A DNA stretch of 64,000 bases from Fontibacillus phaseoli (GCF_003337355.1 NZ_QPJW01000004.1:205162-269161), one strand, 5' to 3'. Numbered from the stretch's first letter, positions 8,315 through 17,276 are shown. A program made the numbers and translations. Notes: generated by a model not told the origin, from the letters alone.

Positions 8315-8663
8315 GACCAGAAGAATCGGCAAAGCCCGCCCGGGTAAACGCAAGCTTTCTTTACGGCGGACCGGCAAGCTTGGCCTAAAGCGAGCCCGCA
8401 AAAGACAGGTACGGCGCAGACATCGTCTTCGTTACCGTATAACACCTCCGCCGGTTCAGGTTCAACCCCAGGTTCAACCTCAGGATATGCCTCAGGACCT
8501 GCCACAGGATCCGCCGCCTCCGGTGGAAGTCCCCGCGGTTGTTAACGAAGACCCGGCAGCTTATGAACAGGCCTACAATGATGCCTATCAGGAGGGCTTT
8601 AATTCCGGCTTTGCCAAAGGATTCGAGGACGGGCATAAATTGGCCTACAGAGAACGGGCGTAA
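8277..8663 (+). CDS. Arg/Lys-rich small protein with Pro-Gln repeats and GY tag
   Basis: 128 residues in three blocks. Residues 1-58 are dominated by Arg and Lys. Residues 59-82 repeat VQPQ and then PQD/PPP units. Residues 95-125 form the longest GY tag of the window, with an aromatic every fourth residue (AYQEGFNSGFAKGFEDG). It has no enzymatic domain or signal peptide. An AGGAGG site at 8259-8264 lies 12 bases before the chosen ATG; an in-frame ATG at 8172 lies within the previous gene. It looks like a scaffold that displays the shared tag on a polycationic base, possibly binding acidic glycan or acidic coat proteins. No known family is recognised. Confidence 0.6.
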   Translation: MPITKIRRRRRLKTRRIGKARPGKRKLSLRRTGKLGLKRARKRQVRRRHRLRYRITPPPVQVQPQVQPQDMPQDLPQDPPPPVEVPAVVNEDPAAYEQAYNDAYQEGFNSGFAKGFEDGHKLAYRERA

Positions 8664-8691
8664 TCCACCGGATCATAAGGAGTCTTATCCT

Positions 8692-8737
8692 GGAACCTTT
8701 TCTTCCGCATCAAGCGGGACGAAAGGTTCCTTTTTTT
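8692..8737 (+). terminator. Rho-independent terminator
   Basis: A GGAACCTTTTC/GAAAGGTTCC stem is followed by seven T. It ends the operon of small genes and implies a fresh promoter for the CgeB-like gene. Confidence 0.85.
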
Positions 8738-8856
8738 GCGTTCCCTGACACACTCCGAGGCATTCGCCAATTTATCAGGCTTCCGGGTAGTCGTCCATGA
8801 TGCACGTGTCCGCTGAGCATATATTTATAGGGACCCAGGAAATCCACAAAGATAGG

Positions 8857-9942
8857 ATGAATGACTTGAACAACGAACAGGATGTGAGATCCGGAGAAGG
8901 TTACAGAGCCGGATACAATGAAGGGTATCGCTTCGGAGGATGCCAGGCCGTTCTCGCCCGCATTCCTGGCTGTTCCGTCTATAGACGGCATCTCCGCGTA
9001 CTCTATGTTCCGCAGGGGTTTGAAGCCATCGACGGCGGCGTGGCCGACGCGCTTCGAGCTTTGACGGACGAATGCATCGTGGCTTCGCCGGATACGATGC
9101 TGCAGGAAGCAGCGAGCCACCGGCCCGATTTGGTGCTCGTCATGAACGCTCTGCACGTGTTTCCGGAAACTCATGCGGAGCAGATTGTACAAATCCGGCA
9201 AATGGGGATTCGGACAGCGGTTTGGTTCGTCGATGATCCCTATTTTACAGAGGATACCGTCCGTTTGTCCCAGTATTACGACACCGTATTCACCCATGAA
9301 CTGGAATGCGTGTCCTTATACCGGGAGGCAGGTTGCCGCAGCGTTCACTATTTGCCGCTGGCTGCAGACGGCAACCTGTTCCGTCCGCTGCAGGTTTCAA
9401 GGGAGTATCAGTATGATGTCTGTTTTATCGGCAATGCGTTTTGGAACAGGGCGGAGCTATTCGACCGGCTTGCTCCGTTTTTGCAGGACAAAAAGGTGGT
9501 TATCGCCGGCGGGCATTGGGACCGTTTGAAAAGTCACGAACAGTTGGCTCCCTTCGTCCGCAACGGCTGGATTCCCGTCGAAGAAACCGTGTCTTTTTAC
9601 AACGGAGCCAAGATCGTAGTCAATATCCATCGGCCTACCGATGCCGGTTATGACAACCGGAATTCCCACAATGTGCCGGGATCGTCGATCAATCCCCGAA
9701 CTTATGAAATCAGCGGTTGCGGAACGCTTCAAATTACGGATATCCGTCAGGATCTAACTTCCTATTACCGTCCGGGATACGATATCGAGACGTTCAAGGA
9801 TGCGGAGGAACTCCAAAGCAAGATCGCCTATTACCTCGCGCACGAAGAAGAGCGGCTCAGTATCGCATGGAGGTCCCTATGGACAACGAGACAACTGCAT
9901 ACTTTCACAGACCGCATCGGCCGCCTGCTTAGCTCCATTTGA
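8857..9942 (+). CDS. CgeB-family spore maturation glycosyltransferase 1
   Basis: A GY tag (GYRAGYNEGYRFGG) occupies residues 13-28. A GT-B-like protein follows, with VWFVDDPY near 123, FYNGAKIVVNIHRP near 247 and NPRTYEISGCGTLQITD near 279. These motifs mark the CgeB family, whose B. subtilis member is needed for glycosylation and maturation of the spore crust. An ATG at 8797 is in frame but lies before an AT-rich promoter-like stretch and lacks a ribosome site. The ATG at 8857 is preferred, although its site is weak. Its neighbour at 9988 is a paralogue. It presumably acts in the mother cell on crust glycoprotein or polysaccharide; the substrate is unknown. Confidence 0.78.
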   Translation: MNDLNNEQDVRSGEGYRAGYNEGYRFGGCQAVLARIPGCSVYRRHLRVLYVPQGFEAIDGGVADALRALTDECIVASPDTMLQEAASHRPDLVLVMNALHVFPETHAEQIVQIRQMGIRTAVWFVDDPYFTEDTVRLSQYYDTVFTHELECVSLYREAGCRSVHYLPLAADGNLFRPLQVSREYQYDVCFIGNAFWNRAELFDRLAPFLQDKKVVIAGGHWDRLKSHEQLAPFVRNGWIPVEETVSFYNGAKIVVNIHRPTDAGYDNRNSHNVPGSSINPRTYEISGCGTLQITDIRQDLTSYYRPGYDIETFKDAEELQSKIAYYLAHEEERLSIAWRSLWTTRQLHTFTDRIGRLLSSI

Positions 9943-9987
9943 AGCCGTGGAGCCGAATGTGCGGACCTTATCAGAAGGAGTGACGAG

Positions 9988-11124
9988 ATGATCACAAATG
10001 GGATGAATGATTCGCCTCACTTTCCTGCGGGTGGGGAAGTGCTTACTTCCGGCCAGCGTGGCAGGGAGGACGGATTGAGGGACGGATTTAATGAGGGATA
10101 TTTACGCGGGCGCGCAAATGTGATCGTTCAAGCGGCAAGACCCCAATTACCGTTTCGGCAAGTCAGAGTTTTGTATGTGGGTTCCGGGAAAGGATTCCCT
10201 TATTCGCCGATTGATGAGGCCGTTATTGCTACCCTTCGCCAGATGACCGCCGAAACCATCGTATGCGAACCGGGGGTTCCCCTGGTAGAACTTGCGACTT
10301 CGACCCGCCCGGATCTGGTGCTGGTGCTGGACGGAATGGAACAGCCGGTGGAACAAATGGATCAGCTGCGGGCCAGCGGAATCCGGACGGCGGTCTGGAT
10401 GACGGACGATCCGTATTACACGGATATCACCTTTCCGATGGCGCCGCATTATGATTATGTATTTACTCTCGAACGGAATTGCGTCGACCAGTACCGGGCG
10501 ACAGGGTGCGCGAATGTGTACTATTTGCCGTTCGCGGCATTCCCGGACCATTACCGCCCTACGCTGACCCGTTCCCCGCTTCGCGGAAACGTAGGCTTTA
10601 TAGGCTCCGCCTATTGGAACCGGGTGCATTTTCTTCAGCCTATTATGGGCCAGTTAATGGATAAAGGATTAAATATGAACGGAATTTGGTGGGATCGCCT
10701 TCCCGAGTATCCGGCATACGCCGACCGGATCGAACTGGGGAAATGGATGGGACCGACCGAGACCGCGGAAGTTTACAGCGGCACGAAAATCATGATTAAC
10801 CTGCACCGCTCCCCTTTCGAGGAAACAGTCAACAAAAATATGGCGGCGATTAATGCGGTATCTCCAAATCCCCGGACGTTTGAAATTTCTGCTTGCGCTA
10901 CGCTTCAATTGATCGACGTACGTGAGGATCTGGCTTCCTTCTATACGCCGGGCGTAGAAATCGAGACGTTTGCCACCGCGGAAGAATTGCTGCAGAAAGT
11001 AGACTTCTACCTCACTCATGAAAAAGAACGGCAGGAAATTGCGCTCCGGGCTCTGGAAAGAACATACCGGGATCACACCTACAGCAACCGGATCGACGAA
11101 ATGCTCCGCATTATTTTCGGCTAA
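9988..11124 (+). CDS. CgeB-family spore maturation glycosyltransferase 2
   Basis: 378 residues, similar along its full length to the preceding gene. A GY tag (GLRDGFNEGYLRG) is at residues 28-41. Other shared motifs are VWMTDDPYY near 137, GSAYWNRVHF near 210, YSGTKIMINLHR near 262 and NPRTFEISACATLQLIDV near 294. AAGGAG precedes the ATG. Tandem CgeB copies suggest two successive or alternative sugar additions. The C-terminal NPRTFE motif is the nucleotide-sugar binding region in this class (family knowledge). Assignment to spore maturation is by family and context, not shown directly. Confidence 0.78.
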   Translation: MITNGMNDSPHFPAGGEVLTSGQRGREDGLRDGFNEGYLRGRANVIVQAARPQLPFRQVRVLYVGSGKGFPYSPIDEAVIATLRQMTAETIVCEPGVPLVELATSTRPDLVLVLDGMEQPVEQMDQLRASGIRTAVWMTDDPYYTDITFPMAPHYDYVFTLERNCVDQYRATGCANVYYLPFAAFPDHYRPTLTRSPLRGNVGFIGSAYWNRVHFLQPIMGQLMDKGLNMNGIWWDRLPEYPAYADRIELGKWMGPTETAEVYSGTKIMINLHRSPFEETVNKNMAAINAVSPNPRTFEISACATLQLIDVREDLASFYTPGVEIETFATAEELLQKVDFYLTHEKERQEIALRALERTYRDHTYSNRIDEMLRIIFG

Positions 11125-11196
11125 GTTTGCCCAGTTTAGAAGCGGATTCCATCAGGAGATGACTGCTCCTCCAAAACGATTCTGAGGTGATCGAGG

Positions 11197-12642
11197 ATGT
11201 CCGAAGGAAAAAAGCTGATGCTTTTTTCACATGTATGCAATACCAGGAGCATTACGGGAGCCGAAAAACTGCTGCTCTTCCTCGCGCGGAAGCTGTCGCT
11301 TCATTTCACCTGCACCATCGTTGCTCCCCAGGAAGGGAAATTGACGAAGCTGGCCCAGGAAAGCGGAATCCAAACCATTCTTCTGGAAACTCCCATGCTC
11401 TATATTATGTGCGCTCCCAACGAAAATTTGAGCCGGGAAGCCCAGCGGCTGAAAAGTGATCCTGCTACCGCCTGTGTGGTCCAACTGCTGGAGCGGGAAC
11501 GTCCCGATTATGTATTCGTCAATACAAGCGTAAACGTCATTCCGGCAATGGCGGCAAAGTCACTTGGCATTCCCGTGATCTGGCACATTACGGAGATCAT
11601 CCGGGATAATCCCCATACGGCCAGCGCGGTGGCGATCATCGATAGATACAGCGACTGGATCGTAGGGATATCCGAAACCGCAGTGGCTCCCTTTCGTGAA
11701 AATCCCGTGGAATATAAGGTGAGTTTGCTGTATCCGTCTTGGGGAGCCGATGATTTTCGTCCAGCTCTTTGGTCCGATTTAAGGAACTCCAAGCGTAAAG
11801 AGTGGGGAATCAAAGCTGACGCAAAAGTCATAGGTTATATTTCATCGTTTCTGATTGTCGAAAAGGGCGCAGATCACTTCATAGAATCGGTTGCGAAGCT
11901 GGGGAAACTGAATCCTGGTTTACGCTTTGTCGTGATTGGGGGAGAAGTCGACCGGGTCTACTATCAGTCCCTCAAGCGGAGGGTGATTGATTCCGGACGG
12001 AGCAGTCAATTCATATTCATCGATTATGAAGAGGATATTGAAGGCGCCTACTGCGCCATGGATATCGTCGTAATTCCGAGCTTGCTCAGCGAGGGGTTCG
12101 GCATGACGGCGATGGAAGCCATGATTTTCGGAAAACCGGTGGTCGCTTATGCTTCCGGGGGCCTCCGGGAAATCCTTCAATTCACCGGAAATGAGCAATA
12201 CCTGGTGCCCACGGGGGACAAAGAAGGGCTTACCGCAAAGATATCCGAACTTCTGGTTTCACCGGAAACCTCGGATCATGTGGGCCTTGAAAATCAGCGA
12301 CGCGTGGAAGCCATGTTCGGTTCCGAAGCTTATGAGACCAGGTTGCTCAGCATTTTAGGTCATATTTTCTCGCTCTCCGGCAATCCGGTTCCGATGGAGG
12401 AAATGCTGTATACGCCGCCGATTGACATCGTGCCTGTTCCCGATGATCAGCAATCGCCGCAGGGAGCGCCGATACTTGGAAGAAGGCGGAGACGCAGGAA
12501 ATTAAGACGCCGTGCATCGCTTCGGAAAAGAAGCCGGGTTATCTCTGCGAGGAAGCGAACCGGCCGGAAAATCAAACGGAAATCGCGCCGTATCGCCCGG
12601 GGACGAAAACGGGTGCGACGTTCGGCTTCAAGGCGGCGATAA
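11197..12642 (+). CDS. GT4-family glycosyltransferase with polycationic C-terminal tail
   Basis: Residues 1-400 form a GT-B fold family 4 enzyme: TGAEKLLLFLARKL at the N-terminus, IGYISSFLIVEKGADHFIE near 208, and SEGFGMTAMEAM near 297 with ASGGLREIL after it. Residues 428-481 consist very largely of Arg and Lys (runs such as GRRRRRRKLRRR) and end in RRSASRRR. Such a tail is foreign to GT4 enzymes but matches the basic ends of other products in this locus, so it is probably a localisation or polyanion-binding tail. A GAGGTGA site precedes the ATG. Sugar specificity unknown. Confidence 0.8.
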   Translation: MSEGKKLMLFSHVCNTRSITGAEKLLLFLARKLSLHFTCTIVAPQEGKLTKLAQESGIQTILLETPMLYIMCAPNENLSREAQRLKSDPATACVVQLLERERPDYVFVNTSVNVIPAMAAKSLGIPVIWHITEIIRDNPHTASAVAIIDRYSDWIVGISETAVAPFRENPVEYKVSLLYPSWGADDFRPALWSDLRNSKRKEWGIKADAKVIGYISSFLIVEKGADHFIESVAKLGKLNPGLRFVVIGGEVDRVYYQSLKRRVIDSGRSSQFIFIDYEEDIEGAYCAMDIVVIPSLLSEGFGMTAMEAMIFGKPVVAYASGGLREILQFTGNEQYLVPTGDKEGLTAKISELLVSPETSDHVGLENQRRVEAMFGSEAYETRLLSILGHIFSLSGNPVPMEEMLYTPPIDIVPVPDDQQSPQGAPILGRRRRRRKLRRRASLRKRSRVISARKRTGRKIKRKSRRIARGRKRVRRSASRRR

Positions 12643-12696
12643 GGCGCCGTCCGAGATTCTTGCACAATTCTTGCACATCAGGGGGTGGAAATTAAC

Positions 12697-13788
12697 GTGA
12701 AAGTAATGACGATCCTGGGAACGCGTCCGGAAATTATTCGCTTAAGCCTGATTATTCCCTTGCTGGACCGGTATGCAAGCAAACACATTCTGGTTCATAC
12801 GGGTCAGAACTTCACTTCAAGCCTGAGCGGAATATTTTTCGAGCAGCTTGGGCTCCGCTCACCCGATTACATTTTACAGGACCGCCAGGCTTCGCTAGGA
12901 GGACAACTGGCGGCGATGTTTTCTCAAATGGAGACCATTCTGGAACGGGAGCGGCCCGACCGGGTGTTGGTCCTGGGGGATACCAACAGCGCGCTATGCG
13001 CCATTTTGGCCGAACGGATAGGCTACCCCGTCATTCATATGGAAGCGGGAAACCGCTGTTTTGATCTGGGTGTGCCGGAGGAGAAGAACCGCAAAGTCAT
13101 CGATGCTATCTCCTCCATCAACATGCCTTACACGACACAGAGCAAAAATCATTTGATTGCCGAAGGCATCCCCAGCCGCAACATCGTGCTCACCGGCAAT
13201 CCGATCTACGAGGTCATGCGCCACTACGAGAAAAAAATTGCAAGCAGCGACGTTTTAGAGAGGTTGAACCTGCAGACCGGAGACTATTTCCTGGTGACGA
13301 CCCACCGGGCGGAAAATGTGGATCGGCCTGAACATCTGCGGGAAATCATGGCAGGATTAAATCGGGTGGCGGAAGACTATGGACGCCGCCTCATTTGCAG
13401 CATTCATCCGCGGACAGAGTCCAGAATTGCAACCGACCTGACGATGGATATGCATCCGCTGGTCGAGTTCCATGAACCGTTCGGATTTTTTGATTTTGTT
13501 CAATTGGAACAACAAGCATGCTGCGCTTTGACAGATAGCGGTACTGTGCAGGAAGAATGCTGCATAATGCATGTTCCGACGGTGACGCTGCGCAAAACGA
13601 CCGAGCGTCCTGAAACTGTAGACTGCGGGAGCAACATTGTATCCGGGCTGGATGCTGACCGCATAGCCAAGTCGGTGTCATTGATGACCGAAATGAGCCG
13701 TGAATGGGATTGTCCGGAAGGATACCTCGCAGAACATGTTTCGGAGAAGGTTGTTAAATTTGTGCTTGGAGGGAAACGGCATGTTTGA
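12697..13788 (+). CDS. UDP-N-acetylglucosamine 2-epimerase family (WecB/WbvD/CapG-like)
   Basis: Family motifs are clear: ILGTRPEIIR at the start, LVLGDTNSALCA near 92, HMEAGNRCFD near 114, THRAENVDRPE near 203 and the SGTVQEEC active-site loop near 281. The enzyme inverts C2 of a UDP-HexNAc. A GTG start is chosen because it gives the usual MKVMTILGTRPE beginning and lies 11 bases after GGGGG. With the next two genes it makes a route from UDP-GlcNAc to a 2-epimerised 6-deoxy amino sugar (UDP-L-QuiNAc or UDP-L-FucNAc type), in which the epimerase acts last. Plain UDP-ManNAc production is the alternative. Its 3' end overlaps the next gene by 8 bases. Confidence 0.82.
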   Translation: MKVMTILGTRPEIIRLSLIIPLLDRYASKHILVHTGQNFTSSLSGIFFEQLGLRSPDYILQDRQASLGGQLAAMFSQMETILERERPDRVLVLGDTNSALCAILAERIGYPVIHMEAGNRCFDLGVPEEKNRKVIDAISSINMPYTTQSKNHLIAEGIPSRNIVLTGNPIYEVMRHYEKKIASSDVLERLNLQTGDYFLVTTHRAENVDRPEHLREIMAGLNRVAEDYGRRLICSIHPRTESRIATDLTMDMHPLVEFHEPFGFFDFVQLEQQACCALTDSGTVQEECCIMHVPTVTLRKTTERPETVDCGSNIVSGLDADRIAKSVSLMTEMSREWDCPEGYLAEHVSEKVVKFVLGGKRHV

Positions 13789-14767
13789 GAATAAACGTAT
13801 TTTGGTGACCGGGGGAACCGGTTCCTGGGGGCATGAACTGATTACCCAATTGCTTCCCCAACAGCCCCGGGAGGTAATCATTTATTCCAGGAATGAGTCC
13901 ACCCAAGTAGCGATGAGCCGCCAGTTTGAGGATGAAAGGCTGAAGTTCTGCATTGGAGATATACGTGACAAGGAAGCTCTTACGATGGCTTGCCAGGATG
14001 TGGATTATGTATTCCACCTTGCCGCACTGAAACATGTGCCGGTTTGCGAGGATCAGCCCTATGAGGCTTTAAAGACCAATGTCATCGGGACCCAAAACGT
14101 GATCGAGGCGGCCATCGTGAACAATGTGAAGAAAGTCATCTATATTTCCACCGACAAAGCGGCCAATCCGTCCAATTTTTACGGCATGACCAAAGCGATC
14201 GGGGAAAAATTAATCGTCTATGCCAATCTGCTCCGCAGCAACACCCGCTTTGTTACGGTTCGAGGGGGGAATGTACTCGGAACGAACGGAAGCGTGGTTC
14301 ACTTGTTCAAGGACCAAATCCGTCAAAAGGGGCAGGTCACGATCACGGATGTCAATATGACCCGCTTCTTCCTGACGCTTCGCGATGCCATTTCCCTTCT
14401 GTTCAAAGCCTCCATCGAAAGCGTCGGCGGAGAAATTTTCGTCATGACGATGCCGACCTGCCGCATCGTGGATCTGGCGGACGTTCTGATTGAAGATTCC
14501 GGCATCATGGACGTGAATGTCGTAGAGAGCGGAACACGTCCGGGCGAGAAAATCCATGAAATATTAATGAGCGATTTCGAAAGCTTGACGACGGTCGTTT
14601 ATGACGAGCAGTATCTCGTGATTTTGCCCACGCTGAACATTCCCGAACTCCGGGATCATTACCGCAATTGTCCCCCGGTTTCGTTCAGCAGTTTCAGTTC
14701 GGCTCACAATCTGATGTCGAAAGAGGAGATCCGCCACATCTTAAAACGCGGGGGGTTCCTGGTATGA
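13781..14767 (+). CDS. UDP-GlcNAc 4,6-dehydratase/5-epimerase (CapE/WbvB/WbjB type)
   Basis: A short-form CapD-like SDR enzyme of 328 residues. TGGTGSWG is at the N-terminus, AALKHVPVCE near 82, STDKAANPSNFYGMTK near 121-136 (Tyr and Lys catalytic), and RGGNVLGTNGSV near 160. The family removes water from UDP-GlcNAc to give a 4-keto-6-deoxy sugar, with epimerisation. Its start overlaps the previous stop and its stop overlaps the next start (ATGA), so the set is translationally coupled. Its neighbours, a 2-epimerase and an RmlD-like reductase, match the WbvB-WbvR-WbvD set for UDP-L-rhamnosamine/quinovosamine. PseB-like activity is the alternative. Confidence 0.82.
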   Translation: MFENKRILVTGGTGSWGHELITQLLPQQPREVIIYSRNESTQVAMSRQFEDERLKFCIGDIRDKEALTMACQDVDYVFHLAALKHVPVCEDQPYEALKTNVIGTQNVIEAAIVNNVKKVIYISTDKAANPSNFYGMTKAIGEKLIVYANLLRSNTRFVTVRGGNVLGTNGSVVHLFKDQIRQKGQVTITDVNMTRFFLTLRDAISLLFKASIESVGGEIFVMTMPTCRIVDLADVLIEDSGIMDVNVVESGTRPGEKIHEILMSDFESLTTVVYDEQYLVILPTLNIPELRDHYRNCPPVSFSSFSSAHNLMSKEEIRHILKRGGFLV

Positions 14768-15609
14768 AACTGCTGATTATCGGGGGAAACGGCATGGCCG
14801 GACACCTGCTGGTGAAGTACTTTCACCGGCAGGACCGCCATAGCGTTTTTTACACGAGCCGGGATGTTCGCGACCCTCACGGACTCGTACTGGACGCTTC
14901 CGACAGTTTTCTTGTTGAAAAAGTCGTCGAATCCGTACGTCCGGATATTATTATCAATGCGGTCGGCGTATTGAATCAATTTGCCGAAGCAGATAAAATC
15001 AACGCCTACCACATCAACGGATTCCTGCCGCACCGTTTGCAGCGGTCGGCGGATAGTATCGGGGCCCGGTTGATTCATATCAGCACCGATTGCGTGTTTG
15101 AAGGCACGAAGGGTGGCTACAGCGAAGCGGATGAGCCGGATGGCACCAGCGTTTATGCAGTCACGAAAGCTCTGGGGGAAATTCATGCTCCCGGGCATTT
15201 AACGATTCGAACTTCGATTATCGGACCGGAGATCCGCGCCAATCGAATCGGATTGATGAATTGGTTCATGCATTCGGAGGGGAAAGTAACCGGTTATCGA
15301 AATGTCATGTGGAACGGCGTGACTACGCTCGAATTAGCCAAAGCCATTGATCGTGTGATGGATTCGCCATTGTCCGGGTTGATCCATCTTGCACATCACT
15401 CGCCGATCAGCAAACATGACCTGCTTCTCCTGATGCAAGAGATATGGGGGCTTCAGCATATTACGATTATTCCGGCCGAGACGCCCGTTCAGGACCGGAC
15501 GCTGGTCTCCACCCGCAGCGACTGGTCTTATGAAGTGCCTCATTATCGTGAGATGCTGAAGGAGATGGAGAGATGGATGAGGGAACAAAATTACTGCAAG
15601 GGAAGGTAA
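14764..15609 (+). CDS. RmlD-like NDP-4-keto sugar reductase
   Basis: 281 residues with a GGNGMAG nucleotide-binding loop at the N-terminus, INAVGVLNQFAEAD near 62, HISTDCVFEG near 102 and YAVTKALGEIH near 131. This is the extended-SDR RmlD layout. RmlD-type enzymes reduce C4 ketones of activated 6-deoxy sugars using NAD(P)H. Here it likely acts on the product of the preceding dehydratase, as WbvR does. There is no cupin domain of the CapF kind, which argues against the classical CapE-CapF-CapG route to FucNAc. ATGA overlap with the upstream gene. Confidence 0.78.
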   Translation: MKLLIIGGNGMAGHLLVKYFHRQDRHSVFYTSRDVRDPHGLVLDASDSFLVEKVVESVRPDIIINAVGVLNQFAEADKINAYHINGFLPHRLQRSADSIGARLIHISTDCVFEGTKGGYSEADEPDGTSVYAVTKALGEIHAPGHLTIRTSIIGPEIRANRIGLMNWFMHSEGKVTGYRNVMWNGVTTLELAKAIDRVMDSPLSGLIHLAHHSPISKHDLLLLMQEIWGLQHITIIPAETPVQDRTLVSTRSDWSYEVPHYREMLKEMERWMREQNYCKGR

Positions 15610-16505
15610 TCCTCATTACGGGAGCCTCCGGATTTACCGGAGAACACGCTTGCCGGTATTTTTCAGCCTTAGGTATGCAAGTGGCTGCAATGGTAAGGGA
15701 TGAGCACAATAAGCCGGCAATGAACGGGGTGACGTATTATTCCTGCAATCTGCTGGTCGCAGATGAGGTCGACTCGGTCGTCCGGAAGATCACGCCGGAT
15801 TATGTCCTGCATCTGGGCGGTAAAAACTCCGTACCCGAGTCCTGGAAAGAGCCGATCCTGTATATGGAATCCAATGTCCTTTCGGTGCTTTATCTATTGG
15901 ATGCGCTCAGATCGTTTCCCGCTTGCCGCGTGCTGATCGTCGGGTCGCGTTTATCGGTAGGGCTTACCTTGGGTGATCGCCCGCAGCATCCCTACAGTTT
16001 AAGCAAAAGCCTGCAAAAGGCGGCCGCCTTGTCCTGGAAGGAATTGTTCGGCCAGGATGTGATTCTGGCCGAACCGTGCAATCTGATCGGCCCCGGCCCC
16101 TCCACCGGATTTTGCTCCTTGCTCGGCCGGCGTATTCTTCAGGAGGAACGGGGAGGGGGGCTACCCCCCTTTCAAGTTTCCTCCCGCCACGGCCGGCGGG
16201 ATTTTCTTGACGTGCGGGACGCTGTCCGGGGTTACGGGTTCTTGCTGACCGGGGGAAGAAGCGGTGAAGTCTATCAGGTATGCTCCGGTACGGAGAGGAG
16301 TCTTGAGGAAGTGACGAATGCGATGCTGCGGCTTGCGGGGAGCGAAATGTCCGTTCATTGGGGCGAATCACGGTCCGAGGATGCCGTGGCGGAAATTCTG
16401 AAACCGCAATTTTTGGAGAGCGCAGGCTGGAGCCCGCGCATTCCGTTCGAAACTTCGCTTCAAGACGTGATTCATTACTTTCGGGCAGAGAAAGGAGGAA
16501 TATGA
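15573..16505 (+). CDS. NAD-dependent sugar epimerase/dehydratase (extended SDR)
   Basis: 310 residues with TGASGFTG near 16-23, HLGGKNSVPESW near 83, YSLSKSLQKAA (Tyr-x3-Lys) near 141 and RRDFLDVRDAVRGY near 208. This is the GDP-mannose dehydratase/reductase (Rmd-like) subgroup. It probably reduces or epimerises an activated sugar for the same glycan. An AAGGAGAT site precedes the ATG, which lies 37 bases inside the previous gene. The stop overlaps the next start. Exact substrate not readable. Confidence 0.72.
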   Translation: MDEGTKLLQGKVILITGASGFTGEHACRYFSALGMQVAAMVRDEHNKPAMNGVTYYSCNLLVADEVDSVVRKITPDYVLHLGGKNSVPESWKEPILYMESNVLSVLYLLDALRSFPACRVLIVGSRLSVGLTLGDRPQHPYSLSKSLQKAAALSWKELFGQDVILAEPCNLIGPGPSTGFCSLLGRRILQEERGGGLPPFQVSSRHGRRDFLDVRDAVRGYGFLLTGGRSGEVYQVCSGTERSLEEVTNAMLRLAGSEMSVHWGESRSEDAVAEILKPQFLESAGWSPRIPFETSLQDVIHYFRAEKGGI

Positions 16506-17227
16506 TGCGACCCTTAGTTTCAATTATAATTCCTTTTTATAATTGCACTTATATCGAACAGGCGGTACAGAGCGCTCTGAATCAAACCTACAGCGCCGTG
16601 GAGGTCATCGTTGTGGATGACGGCTCCACTTCGCATGTCGATCGGTTATCCCCATACCTCCCTTACATTCAATATTTGGGTAAAGAGAACGGCGGTACCG
16701 CCACCGCGCTGAACCATGGAATCCTCCATGCGGCTGGCGAATACATTGCCTGGCTTAGTTCCGATGATCTGTTATATCCCGAAAAAGTCAGCCATCAAGT
16801 GGCGTTTATGAGAGACCAGCATGCGCGTATTTCCCATACGAACTTCAACTACATCGATAGTGGGGGAAATGTGACCCAGTATCATGTCGCGCCGCTTTCG
16901 GTGCTGAATAATCCCATTGATTTTTACCGTTGTTTCCTGAACGCAAATCCAGTTAACGGTTGTACGGTCATGATCAAAAAAGAACTGTTTCAAACCATCG
17001 GCTTATTTGACGTGAACCTTCCTTATACGCATGATTTGGATTTCTGGCTCCGGACCATCCAAAGCGGAGCCCAGTTCCCGTTTCTGAACGATACCTTGAC
17101 CGCGTACCGCTGGCATGACGCCATGGGGACGCTGCGTCACCAGGAGAAGATTCAAGGTGAGTATAAGCAGACCCAGAGCCGAGCAAGGGAACCGTTGTTG
17201 CAGATTTTGGCGAGATCCAATATGTGA
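16505..17227 (+). CDS. GT2-family glycosyltransferase
   Basis: A short 240-residue GT2 enzyme. SIIIPFYNCTYIEQAVQSALNQ is split here as SIIIPFYN and EQAVQSALNQ at the N-terminus. VDDGSTSH and AWLSSDDLLYPEK (DD metal site near residue 86) follow, with YTHDLDFWLR near 177 as the acceptor-side acid. AAAGGAGG lies six bases before this ATG; the ATG three bases earlier is too close to it. It is the last gene of the amino-sugar operon and is followed directly by a terminator. It likely transfers the deoxy-amino sugar made by the upstream genes. Confidence 0.82.
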   Translation: MRPLVSIIIPFYNCTYIEQAVQSALNQTYSAVEVIVVDDGSTSHVDRLSPYLPYIQYLGKENGGTATALNHGILHAAGEYIAWLSSDDLLYPEKVSHQVAFMRDQHARISHTNFNYIDSGGNVTQYHVAPLSVLNNPIDFYRCFLNANPVNGCTVMIKKELFQTIGLFDVNLPYTHDLDFWLRTIQSGAQFPFLNDTLTAYRWHDAMGTLRHQEKIQGEYKQTQSRAREPLLQILARSNM

Positions 17228-17243
17228 GTCCTAGAAAATCATC

Positions 17244-17276
17244 GGCGAGAGCAGTCTATCTGCGCTCGCCTTTTTT
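17244..17276 (+). terminator. Rho-independent terminator
   Basis: GGCGAG-a-GCAG pairs with CTGC-g-CTCGCC and is followed by six T. Confidence 0.88.

Noticed and set aside
8797..8856. Upstream ATG for the first CgeB-like gene
   Set aside because: No ribosome site, and an AT-rich promoter-like stretch lies between it and the next ATG; kept as a lower-probability alternative.
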